Of a stretch of DNA of 7,822 nt, positions 1 through 5,243 are shown one piece after another (within the stretch, counting starts at the first letter, position 1; each line of letters starts with the position of its first letter). This stretch comes from Candidatus Cryptobacteroides faecihippi (GTDB lineage Bacteria; Bacteroidota; Bacteroidia; Bacteroidales; UBA932). A program made the position numbers and the translations under genes. The notes below the pieces were generated by a model. It was given only the letters and a program-made list of their open reading frames with translations. It had not been told where the DNA came from and searched no databases. The stretch is from positions 1 through 7,822 of the forward strand of contig JAGHSC010000073.1 in the NCBI GenBank assembly GCA_018066065.1, written 5' to 3'.

Positions 1-236
1 AGGCCGTCGTGGGTCACGTTGCCGTTGCGGTCGTAGGAGAAGCCCGTCTCGAGGGAGTTTGCCTGCCCCGACGGGAGCGTCGCCGTCTCGAGTGACCCGA
101 GCGGCTTCCCGGTGAGGGAGTTCAGGAAATGGACGTCCCTCCATCCTCCGAGCGCCTCTGCGGTGTGACTCTGTGTTATCCTCCCGAACCGTTTTAGTAC
201 TTTTCTTTTAGGTCTGCTCAATGAAACTCTACCATC
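1..236 (-). pseudogene. RHS/YD-repeat core fragment, no start codon, runs off the window
   Basis: This stretch reads open on the minus strand from just after a TGA (237-239) to the window edge. From about position 191 downward the translation is RHS-like: RFGRITQS, then FLNSLTGKPLGSLETA, then FSYDRNGNVTHDG, which is a YD-repeat signature. RHS/YD repeats build the shell that encloses a C-terminal toxin in polymorphic toxin proteins. There is no in-frame ATG, and the first 15 or so codons (lysine- and arginine-rich, AT-rich DNA) do not look like RHS, so the junction lies near 190. It follows the candidate immunity gene, where an intact RHS gene would not have core sequence. I infer a displaced core segment, perhaps the front of a second core-plus-tip cassette to the left. 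It could also be the remains of the parent gene after rearrangement. The RHS assignment is firm; the history is not. Confidence 0.72.
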
Positions 237-246
237 TCAGATAATC

Positions 247-687
247 CTAAAATGAAACCATCATCAAAGGGATGTTGTTGTCTGCAATTGTTGTCCATTG
301 AGGTTCATCATTTCGTGAACAACAAATCGTAATATGATATCCATTTTCGTTTGGACTGATAACTAATGTGCCTGCTTTTCCGGGAAACTGTTTTTTCCAT
401 TTGGCTATTATCCCTTCTGAATAATATATCGCATTGTAATAATAGTTCTTATTACAAAACAGATCGACTTCAATCCCATTCAAAAAGCCTTCTCTGCCAG
501 TTTTGTCTGAATAACAATTTGCTAAATTGGGCCGGGCTTCAAATAAGGCTTTTAAAAATATACATCCATTCACTTCGCAGAACCCTTTGTCGATAATAGT
601 TTGAAGTTTGTGAGATACTCTAAATAACCTTGAATGAGACTGAGTCTCTTTAAACATTAATTCATTAATATAAATAGTTGTCATCAC
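247..687 (-). CDS. Candidate immunity protein of the RHS toxin tip (family not recognised)
   Basis: A cytosolic-looking protein of 146 residues from a GTG at 687, or 145 from the ATG at 684, which is the more likely start. I do not recognise its family. It has no signal peptide or membrane segment, six cysteines (including an ICC pair near residues 121-123), and an aromatic, hydrophilic middle (NYYYNAIYYSEG). The DNA is AT-rich, unlike the genes to the right. The immunity role is inferred from position. The ATG lies inside the end of the toxin-like tip, whose stop at 665-667 overlaps this gene by about 20 bases, the usual tight toxin-then-immunity order that allows translational coupling. In polymorphic toxin systems the immunity protein binds and neutralises the cognate tip in the cytoplasm. 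Because the tip here is broken, it may now be an orphan immunity gene protecting against neighbours that carry the intact toxin. An unrelated accessory protein remains possible. Confidence 0.6.
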   Translation of the reverse strand: MMTTIYINELMFKETQSHSRLFRVSHKLQTIIDKGFCEVNGCIFLKALFEARPNLANCYSDKTGREGFLNGIEVDLFCNKNYYYNAIYYSEGIIAKWKKQFPGKAGTLVISPNENGYHITICCSRNDEPQWTTIADNNIPLMMVSF

Positions 688-775
688 CGATATACTTTAA
701 TCCATTATTAATTGACTTTCTTACCTCGTTATCTTTAAGCAGATTATTGATACTTCGTGGAGCGTTAATGAATTC
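665..775 (-). pseudogene. Out-of-frame C-terminal tail of the RHS toxin tip
   Basis: Directly after the A10 run, the -1 frame stays open for 36 codons and ends at TAA (665-667). It begins EFINAPRSINNLLK and continues through NEVRKSINNGLKYIGDD to a terminal NYLY. Together with the preceding in-frame GQIHYQDDSGKYLYD it reads as one small domain: a beta-rich GKYLYD part, then an NAP-x-x-INNLLK helix and a KSINNGLKYIG helix, as often seen at the very end of Bacteroidota RHS toxins. The 17 codons read in the leader's own frame look random by comparison. The stop overlaps the immunity start, which also supports this frame as the original one. One extra A in the run, or a -1 ribosomal shift, would join the two halves. 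The domain's toxic activity cannot be read from this short piece. Confidence 0.65.
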
Positions 776-1041
776 TTTTTTTTTTGAGAATCATAGAGAT
801 ACTTTCCAGAATCGTCCTGATAATGAATCTGTCCTTTACGTTGATTAGGATTGGTCTCGTACAGCGGGATGGAGATCTGGACCAGGCCGTTGCTCAGGTC
901 GACGGGACATTCGATGTATTTGGTGAGCGCAGCGGCGGCCGGTGACTCGGGAAGCACCTTCGGGGCGGAGAGCTCCGGGAGCTGCGCATGGGCTGAAAGC
1001 AGCAACAGTAGAAGAATGGTAGTAAATGCCAGTTTTTTCAT
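721..1041 (-). CDS. RHS-protein leader fused to a toxin-tip remnant (truncated, frameshifted)
   Basis: A 106-codon frame starting at ATG 1039-1041. Residues 1-19 are a clear Sec signal peptide (MKKLAFTTILLLLLLSAHAQ, cleavage before Q20). Residues 20 to about 62 match the N-terminus of Bacteroidota RHS proteins: a proline-rich linker, an ALTKYIECPVDLSNG segment, then VQISIPLYE. In intact proteins a long RHS core follows. Here the DNA turns AT-rich near 850 and the protein passes straight into NPNQRKGQIHYQDDSGKYLYD, which resembles the end of an RHS toxin tip. The junction is in frame. At the A10 run (776-785) the frame enters 17 unconvincing residues and stops at 721-723. A consensus-like promoter lies just upstream. 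I read this as an RHS gene that lost its core, leaving leader plus tip end. It may be expressed as a small secreted product or be a plain pseudogene. Confidence 0.68.
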   Translation of the reverse strand: MKKLAFTTILLLLLLSAHAQLPELSAPKVLPESPAAAALTKYIECPVDLSNGLVQISIPLYETNPNQRKGQIHYQDDSGKYLYDSQKKKNSLTLHEVSIICLKITR

Positions 1042-1066
1042 GATACTTTAATTTATCAGGCTCCTG

Positions 1067-1097
1067 CAAACGTAAGAATTGTTTAGCTCATTTGCAA
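1067..1097 (-). promoter_or_regulatory. Bacteroidota-type promoter for the RHS leader gene
   Basis: On the minus strand there is TACGTTTG (1074 to 1067), a full match to the -7 consensus TAnnTTTG of the Bacteroidota primary sigma factor. A TTG (1097-1095) lies 20 bases further upstream, at the place of the -33 element. Transcription would start near 1060, giving a leader of about 20 bases before the ATG at 1041. The element suggests the truncated RHS gene can still be transcribed. Confidence 0.6.
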
Positions 1098-1174
1098 GAG
1101 TACTCTGGAGTCAGTCCTGCATGCTGACTTCGGTGAAATTTTACGTCAGGGGCTAAAAAAAATAAAAAAAAACT

Positions 1175-1182
1175 TATCTTGC
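1175..1182 (+). promoter_or_regulatory. Possible weak -7 element for the beta-barrel gene
   Basis: TATCTTGC, 16 bases before the ATG at 1199, resembles TAnnTTTG but lacks one T. The bases where a spacer to a -33 element should lie (1155-1172) are almost pure A (A8, T, A9), and no clear TTTG is visible upstream. It is the best candidate in the gap, but weak. Confidence 0.3.
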
Positions 1183-1198
1183 GCAAAAGCTTAGTCAT

Positions 1199-1705
1199 AT
1201 GAGAAAAGTATCGATCATTATTGCTTTGCTGCTTTCGGTCGCAGCGTCTGCCCAGAATTCGGGCAAGGGATTCACCAGCGCTTCCGAGTACTCCGTTGGA
1301 GGTTCCATGTCTTCGGATGGCTTCATCCTGTCCACCTATTCCGTCTCCCTGGGCTACAGGTTCAATGATGTCTTGTCGGTCTATGTTCCCTTCGGTCTCG
1401 CCTCGACGGTTGAATCAACCGACCTTGGCCGATCCGGATCCTTCAACGGCACGGTCGGTGCAGGCCTCGGGGCCAGATTCGGCCTGATGGGCAATTATGC
1501 TGGTGAGCTCTGCCTCCAGGCTTCAACCACAGTCGTCTCCGATGATCCCGGATTCTTCTGCGGAGGCGCGAGGCTGAGGTTCGGATCCGGCAAGTCACGC
1601 GGCTATTCGCCGTATCTTTCCATCGGCCTGGACTACTGGCAACGATGGAAGGGAGACTCATGCAACCGTCTTGTACCATCGATCGGATGGGGTTTCAAGT
1701 TCTGA
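1199..1705 (+). CDS. Small outer-membrane beta-barrel protein
   Basis: A 168-residue exported protein. Residues 1-19 form a signal peptide (MRKVSIIIALLLSVAASAQ, cleavage after Q or just before it). The rest is rich in Gly, Ser, Tyr and Phe and alternates polar and non-polar residues in short blocks, as in amphipathic beta strands: SVSLGYRF, LSVYVPFG, VGAGLGARFGLMG, GELCLQASTTVV, GGARLRFG, YSPYLSIGLDYW. The last strand ends VPSIGWGFKF; a terminal phenylalanine is the usual signal for outer-membrane insertion by the BAM machinery. The size fits a barrel of about eight strands, like OmpA-type or PF13505-like small barrels, but I cannot name a family or ligand. Two cysteines near residues 104 and 120 could pair. 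It is transcribed away from the RHS locus and is followed after 55 bases by the S46 peptidase gene, which has its own promoter. Confidence 0.72.
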   Translation: MRKVSIIIALLLSVAASAQNSGKGFTSASEYSVGGSMSSDGFILSTYSVSLGYRFNDVLSVYVPFGLASTVESTDLGRSGSFNGTVGAGLGARFGLMGNYAGELCLQASTTVVSDDPGFFCGGARLRFGSGKSRGYSPYLSIGLDYWQRWKGDSCNRLVPSIGWGFKF

Positions 1706-1723
1706 TGATTTAACCTATATTTG
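1693..1723 (+). promoter_or_regulatory. Promoter of the S46 peptidase gene
   Basis: TATATTTG at 1716-1723 is a perfect TAnnTTTG -7 element. A weaker -33 candidate, TTTC at 1693-1696, lies 19 bases upstream inside the 3' end of the beta-barrel gene. Transcription would begin near 1729, about 30 bases before the ATG at 1761. No Shine-Dalgarno sequence is evident before the start codon, as is usual in this phylum. Confidence 0.62.
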
Positions 1724-1751
1724 CAGAAGCGGCCTCATCCCGCTTTTGCAA
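1721..1751 (+). other. Stem-loop between the beta-barrel and S46 genes
   Basis: Positions 1721-1732 can pair with 1740-1751 (12 base pairs, one G-T wobble at 1726/1746) around the 7-base loop CCTCATC. It is not followed by a T-run, so it is not a textbook intrinsic terminator. It overlaps the -7 box, and transcripts from that promoter would start inside the left arm. The complete hairpin could therefore form only in RNA reading through from the beta-barrel gene, where it may stabilise the 3' end or slow read-through. Confidence 0.45.
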
Positions 1752-1760
1752 GTATAGATT

Positions 1761-3797
1761 ATGATAAAGAGATTTGTTATCGCCGCTGCGGGTCTTCTTC
1801 TTGCCTGCGGCTTTGCGGCCAAGGCCGACGACGGCATGTGGCTGCCGTCCCTGATAAGCCAGAGAATCGAGGACATGCAGTCCAAGGGCTTCAAGCTCAG
1901 TGCCGAGGACATCTACAGCGTCAACCAGGCATCCCTCAAGGATGCAGTCGTCCTCTTCGGAAGCGGCTGCACGGGTGAGATTGTGTCTGCGGACGGCCTT
2001 CTGCTGACAAATCACCATTGTGGATATTCAATGATCCAGAGTCACTCAAGCGTCGAGCATGACTACCTCAAGGATGGTTTCTGGGCGATGAACAGCAGCG
2101 AGGAGCTGAAGAATCCTGGACTCACGGTGAAGATCCTCGACAGGATGGAGGATGTGACTTCTGCTGTCCTGAACGGCTGGTCCGAGAGCATGTCTGAGGC
2201 CCAGAGGGACTCGATCGTGAAGCTCAACTCCGCTGCCATCAAGAAGGCTGCCGTCGAGAGCGGCAACAGCCTGAAGGCCTCCGTGGAGGCATTGTACTAT
2301 GGCAACCAGTACTTCCTCTTCGTGTACAAGGAGTACAGGGACATCCGTCTCGTCGGCGCACCTCCTTCATCCATCGGCAAGTTCGGCGGCGACACCGACA
2401 ACTGGATGTGGCCTCGCCACACCGGAGACTTCTCGATGTTCAGGATCTATGTTGGAAAGGACAATGAGCCGGCCGACGTGAGCGACTCCAACGTCCCTTA
2501 CCATCCTCGCCGCTTCCTGAAGATTTCCACACAGGGCGTCAAGGAAGGCGACTTCACCATGGTCTTCGGTTTCCCGGGATCGACCCAGGAGTACATCCAC
2601 TCGTCATCCGTCAGCTTCATCGGCGACGTCTCCGATCCGGCAAAGATCGATCTCCGCACCAGGAGGCTCAACATCATGAACAAGTACATGTCCGCCTCCC
2701 AGAAGGTCAGGATCCAGTACTCGGCGAAGTATGCCAGGGTCTCCAATGCATGGAAGAAGTGGCAGGGAGAGTCAAAGGGCCTTGCCAAGAACAACGTTGT
2801 CGGGGCGAAGAAGGAATATGAAGCCCGCTTCGAGCAGTGGGCAAAGGGAACTCCTTACGAAGGCGTGACCATGAAGCTCGCCTCACTCTACTCGGAGCTT
2901 GAGAAGTTTGCGCTCGCAGTCGACTACTACAAGGAGAGCGCAGCCACCATCGAGATCGCCTCTGCTGCGGCCTCATGGTTCAATGCAAAGGGAACTCCGA
3001 ACCTGGACGGCTTCTACAAGGACTATTACCTTCCGATCGACAAGGAGTGCTTCGTGGCAGTGATGAACGTCTTCGACGAGAAGATGCCTTCGGACATGCT
3101 CCCTGAGTGGTACCTTGCCCAGAGGAAGAAGTACGGCTCGATCGAGAAATGGGCTGACCAGCTCTTCGGCAAGTCTGCCTTCCGTTCGAAGGAGACCTGT
3201 GCCAAGGCAACGAAGAAGGATCCGGCCTACCAGCTCCAGGTCAACATGGATGAGTGGTACAAGTCTGCTCTTCTCCCTCGCATGAAGGAACTTACCGGCG
3301 AGATCACCCTCCTCTACAGGCTCTATGTCAAGGGCCAGATGGAGTTCGAGCCTTCGAAGGATTTCTTCCCGGATGCAAACCTGACCCTCAGGGTTGCCTA
3401 CGGAAAGGTGTCCGGCTACGCTCCTGTCGATGCTGTCTGGTACAATCCTGTGTCCACCCTTAAGGGAATCATCGAGAAGGACAATCCGGAGATCTTCGAC
3501 TACAACATCCCTCAGAAGCTTCGTGACATCTACGCTCAGGGCGGCCATGAGGACCAGCCTGTCTGCTTCCTTGCCACGAACCACACGACCGGCGGCAATT
3601 CCGGAAGCCCTGTCCTCAATGCCGACGGCGAGCTCATCGGCCTCAATTTCGACCGTGTCTGGGAAGGAACGATGAGCGACATCTTCTTCGATCCGGAGAT
3701 CTGCAGGAACATCACTCTTGACATCCGCTACCTGCTCTTCCTCGTCAAGGAGGTCGGCGGCGCGCAGTGGCTTGTCGACGAGATGCTCGCGCAGTAG
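1761..3797 (+). CDS. S46 family dipeptidyl-peptidase, DPP11-like (Asp/Glu-specific)
   Basis: A 678-residue periplasmic serine exopeptidase that should release dipeptides from the N-terminus of peptides. Residues 1-22 are a signal peptide; cleavage at AKA/DDGMW gives the DDGMWLP start typical of mature S46 enzymes. A lipobox-like LLAC at 13-16 is less convincing. The chymotrypsin-like triad is visible: His86 in TNHHCG, Asp223 in RHTGDF, Ser614 in GGNSGSP. Asn214-Trp215 and Asp631 match the residues that hold the substrate's free amino group; their spacing to Asp223 and Ser614 (9 and 17 residues) agrees with that known in DAP BII. Arg632, 18 residues after the serine in NFDRVWEG, corresponds to Arg673 of Porphyromonas DPP11, which selects Asp or Glu at P1; DPP7 types have Gly there. 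The middle of the chain should be the helical cap domain. The protein is somewhat shorter than the usual roughly 720 residues. The gene has its own promoter. Confidence 0.93.
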   Translation: MIKRFVIAAAGLLLACGFAAKADDGMWLPSLISQRIEDMQSKGFKLSAEDIYSVNQASLKDAVVLFGSGCTGEIVSADGLLLTNHHCGYSMIQSHSSVEHDYLKDGFWAMNSSEELKNPGLTVKILDRMEDVTSAVLNGWSESMSEAQRDSIVKLNSAAIKKAAVESGNSLKASVEALYYGNQYFLFVYKEYRDIRLVGAPPSSIGKFGGDTDNWMWPRHTGDFSMFRIYVGKDNEPADVSDSNVPYHPRRFLKISTQGVKEGDFTMVFGFPGSTQEYIHSSSVSFIGDVSDPAKIDLRTRRLNIMNKYMSASQKVRIQYSAKYARVSNAWKKWQGESKGLAKNNVVGAKKEYEARFEQWAKGTPYEGVTMKLASLYSELEKFALAVDYYKESAATIEIASAAASWFNAKGTPNLDGFYKDYYLPIDKECFVAVMNVFDEKMPSDMLPEWYLAQRKKYGSIEKWADQLFGKSAFRSKETCAKATKKDPAYQLQVNMDEWYKSALLPRMKELTGEITLLYRLYVKGQMEFEPSKDFFPDANLTLRVAYGKVSGYAPVDAVWYNPVSTLKGIIEKDNPEIFDYNIPQKLRDIYAQGGHEDQPVCFLATNHTTGGNSGSPVLNADGELIGLNFDRVWEGTMSDIFFDPEICRNITLDIRYLLFLVKEVGGAQWLVDEMLAQ

Positions 3798-3840
3798 CGG
3801 GTGTTCATTGAATGTACATTAAACAAACTATCTGATAACC

Positions 3841-4470
3841 ATGAGTAAATTACATGTGATCGATCATCCCATGATCCAGCACAAGCTGACGATCATGAGG
3901 GACAAGGCTACTCCATCAAGCGTCTTCAGACAGCTGCTCTATGAAATCTCGCTCATGATGGGTTATGAGGTGACGAGGGACTTTCCTCTTGAAGATGTCG
4001 AGGTGGAGACTCCTCTCGAGGTTGCAACACTGAAGCAGATTGCCGGCAAGAAGGTCGCGATCGTGCCTATTCTCCGTGCCGGCCTGGGCATGGTCGATGG
4101 GCTCAGGGAGCTCATTCCTGTCGCCAGGGTCGGATTCATCGGCCTCTACAGGGACGAGGTGACCCACCAGCCTGTGCCTTACTACTGCAAGCTTCCAAAG
4201 GAGATGGACAAGCGCATGTGCATCCTGACCGACCCTATGCTTGCTACCGGTGGAAGTGCGTGCGACGCAATCGATCTCGTGAAGAAGACCGGCTGCAAGG
4301 ACATTCGCCTAATGTGCCTTGTCGCTGCCCCTGAGGGAGTGAAGAAGGTTCAGGAGCTTCATCCGGATGTCGACATCTATGTCGCTTCCGTCGACCGTGA
4401 GCTCAACGAGAACTGCTACATCCTTCCTGGTCTCGGCGATGCCGGTGACCGCATCTTCGGAACTGTCTAG
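3841..4470 (+). CDS. upp: Uracil phosphoribosyltransferase
   Basis: A complete 209-residue cytosolic enzyme that makes UMP and pyrophosphate from uracil and PRPP in pyrimidine salvage. The family's marks are all present: the early PILRAGLGM segment (residues 76-84), the PRPP-binding loop LTDPMLATGGS (129-139), and the C-terminal uracil-binding stretch YILPGLGDAGDRIFGT (193-208). The length is exactly as usual for bacterial Upp. The ATG at 3841 gives the normal N-terminus; there is no Shine-Dalgarno motif. The S46 peptidase gene ends 43 bases upstream with no terminator between them, so read-through is possible, but that gap could also hold a separate weak promoter that I cannot define. Transcription ends at the strong hairpin just downstream. 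Nothing suggests a functional tie to the peptidase. Confidence 0.97.
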   Translation: MSKLHVIDHPMIQHKLTIMRDKATPSSVFRQLLYEISLMMGYEVTRDFPLEDVEVETPLEVATLKQIAGKKVAIVPILRAGLGMVDGLRELIPVARVGFIGLYRDEVTHQPVPYYCKLPKEMDKRMCILTDPMLATGGSACDAIDLVKKTGCKDIRLMCLVAAPEGVKKVQELHPDVDIYVASVDRELNENCYILPGLGDAGDRIFGTV

Positions 4471-4501
4471 GACATTATCTCTGAATATCCTGAAATAGTT
4501 G

Positions 4502-4533
4502 CCTCCGTACCTCATGGTATGGAGGTTTCTTTT
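4502..4533 (+). terminator. Intrinsic terminator after upp
   Basis: Positions 4502-4511 pair with 4516-4525 (10 base pairs including one G-T wobble at 4507/4520) around a TCAT loop. TTTCTTTT follows at 4526-4533. It lies 32 bases after the upp stop codon. This is a textbook rho-independent terminator and separates upp, possibly with the S46 gene, from the lipoprotein gene. Confidence 0.9.
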
Positions 4534-4562
4534 GTGAAAATGGTTTTGTTTAAAAAAATTAC

Positions 4563-4570
4563 TATATTGC
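4563..4570 (+). promoter_or_regulatory. Possible -7 element for the lipoprotein gene
   Basis: TATATTGC, 25 bases before the ATG at 4596, resembles TAnnTTTG with one T missing, the same variant as before the beta-barrel gene. The nearest TTTG (4545-4548) is only 14 bases upstream, which is short. Since a strong terminator precedes the gene, a promoter should exist between 4534 and 4595. Confidence 0.35.
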
Positions 4571-4595
4571 ACCGGGAACTTTCAGACTGTGTTTT

Positions 4596-5189
4596 ATGAG
4601 AAAGAATCATTTCCATATTCTTACCCTGTTTGTCATCGCGTTCTTGAGTTGCTTTGCGTTTTCAAGTTGCTCTAATAATATCCTCAATCCCAAGAAGAAC
4701 TCTCCTGTATGGAAAAGCCAACTCGAAACGGTCAGGAATCGAAGTATTTTCCTGACCCGTTCCTCTTCGTTCACTGGGCTTACTCTGAAAGATTATGCCT
4801 TCAAGGGCACCATAAAGTCGGAGAAGGACCTGCAGAAAGCTGTTGAGAAGATTTTCGATGATGAGGCTGAGTTCGCGTTCGAGGATGAAGGCAGAATTGT
4901 CTTTGCGAAGATCAAGGACATAAAGGTTCCGGCGACGGGAGAAGAGCAGAAGGAGAACAATGTCCTGGACTTCATCAAGGTCGGGATGAGCCTTGTAGAG
5001 CTGTACTGGGAGTACGAAGGAATGCCTCACACTTCCCTTGCTGTTGTCTCTGACACGGATGGTGTCATCTATGACAACATAGGCACTAGGGTTCCCGCCC
5101 CGGAGGAGATGCTGAATGACTCCCCGGATATCACGGGAGGTGGAACACACGGCGGTGGGTCCCATACGCACACAAGGGAAAGAGAGTAA
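4596..5189 (+). CDS. Hypothetical lipoprotein with a His/Gly-rich tail
   Basis: A 197-residue protein I do not recognise. Residues 1-24 look like a lipoprotein signal: basic MRKNHFH, a hydrophobic core, then FSSC with the likely lipidated Cys25. Phe at the -3 position is outside the strict lipobox but tolerated in this phylum. SNN after the cysteine gives no clear acidic export signal. After a basic linker comes a mixed domain (about 60-165): an amphipathic helix with KSEKDLQKAVEKIFDD, an acidic segment, then strand-like stretches HTSLAVVSDTDGVIYDN. The end, about residues 180-197, is GGGTHGGGSHTHTRERE, a flexible tail with three histidines that could bind a metal. The gene stands alone between two terminators. 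Codon use resembles its neighbours apart from a less GC-rich first third. Function unknown; the lipoprotein call is probable. Confidence 0.75.
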   Translation: MRKNHFHILTLFVIAFLSCFAFSSCSNNILNPKKNSPVWKSQLETVRNRSIFLTRSSSFTGLTLKDYAFKGTIKSEKDLQKAVEKIFDDEAEFAFEDEGRIVFAKIKDIKVPATGEEQKENNVLDFIKVGMSLVELYWEYEGMPHTSLAVVSDTDGVIYDNIGTRVPAPEEMLNDSPDITGGGTHGGGSHTHTRERE

Positions 5190-5224
5190 AGAAAGAGTCC
5201 GGTGATGAGCCGGACTCTTTCTTT
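5188..5224. terminator. Bidirectional terminator between convergent genes
   Basis: A perfect 15-bp inverted repeat, 5188-5202 with 5210-5224, surrounds the 7-base loop TGATGAG. The arms begin AAAGAAAGAG and end CTCTTTCTTT, so each strand has a GC core and a T-rich 3' flank. It sits between the lipoprotein gene (+), whose TAA stop overlaps the left arm, and the M16 peptidase gene (-), whose stop is 20 bases to the right. It can serve both. Confidence 0.9.
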
Positions 5225-5243
5225 GATGTGTGGTGCTGCAGGC

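Noticed and set aside
366..596. Plus-strand frame of 76 codons opposite the candidate immunity gene
   Set aside because: It has no promoter or family likeness, and the minus-strand gene is coupled to the toxin tip.
181..850. Insertion sequence or other mobile element as the cause of the AT-rich island
   Set aside because: No transposase, terminal inverted repeats or target-site duplication can be seen. A toxin tip with its immunity gene explains the composition change.
2973..3584. Long antisense open frame (203 codons) inside the S46 gene
   Set aside because: It is a mirror of the GC-rich codon pattern of the real gene. The plus frame carries the full S46 chain, and the antisense protein is low-complexity Leu/Arg/Val with no motif.
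3811..3820. 10-bp palindrome AATGTACATT between the S46 gene and upp
   Set aside because: It is short and AT-rich, has no second copy nearby, and no promoter can be placed firmly beside it. Not enough to call an operator.
1761..4470. S46 peptidase and upp as a functional operon
   Set aside because: The 43-base gap without a terminator permits read-through, but salvage of uracil and dipeptide release share no pathway. Treated as neighbours only.
4662..5171. Antisense open frame of 169 codons across the lipoprotein gene
   Set aside because: The plus frame has a signal peptide, lipobox and flanking terminators in the right order; the antisense frame shows none.
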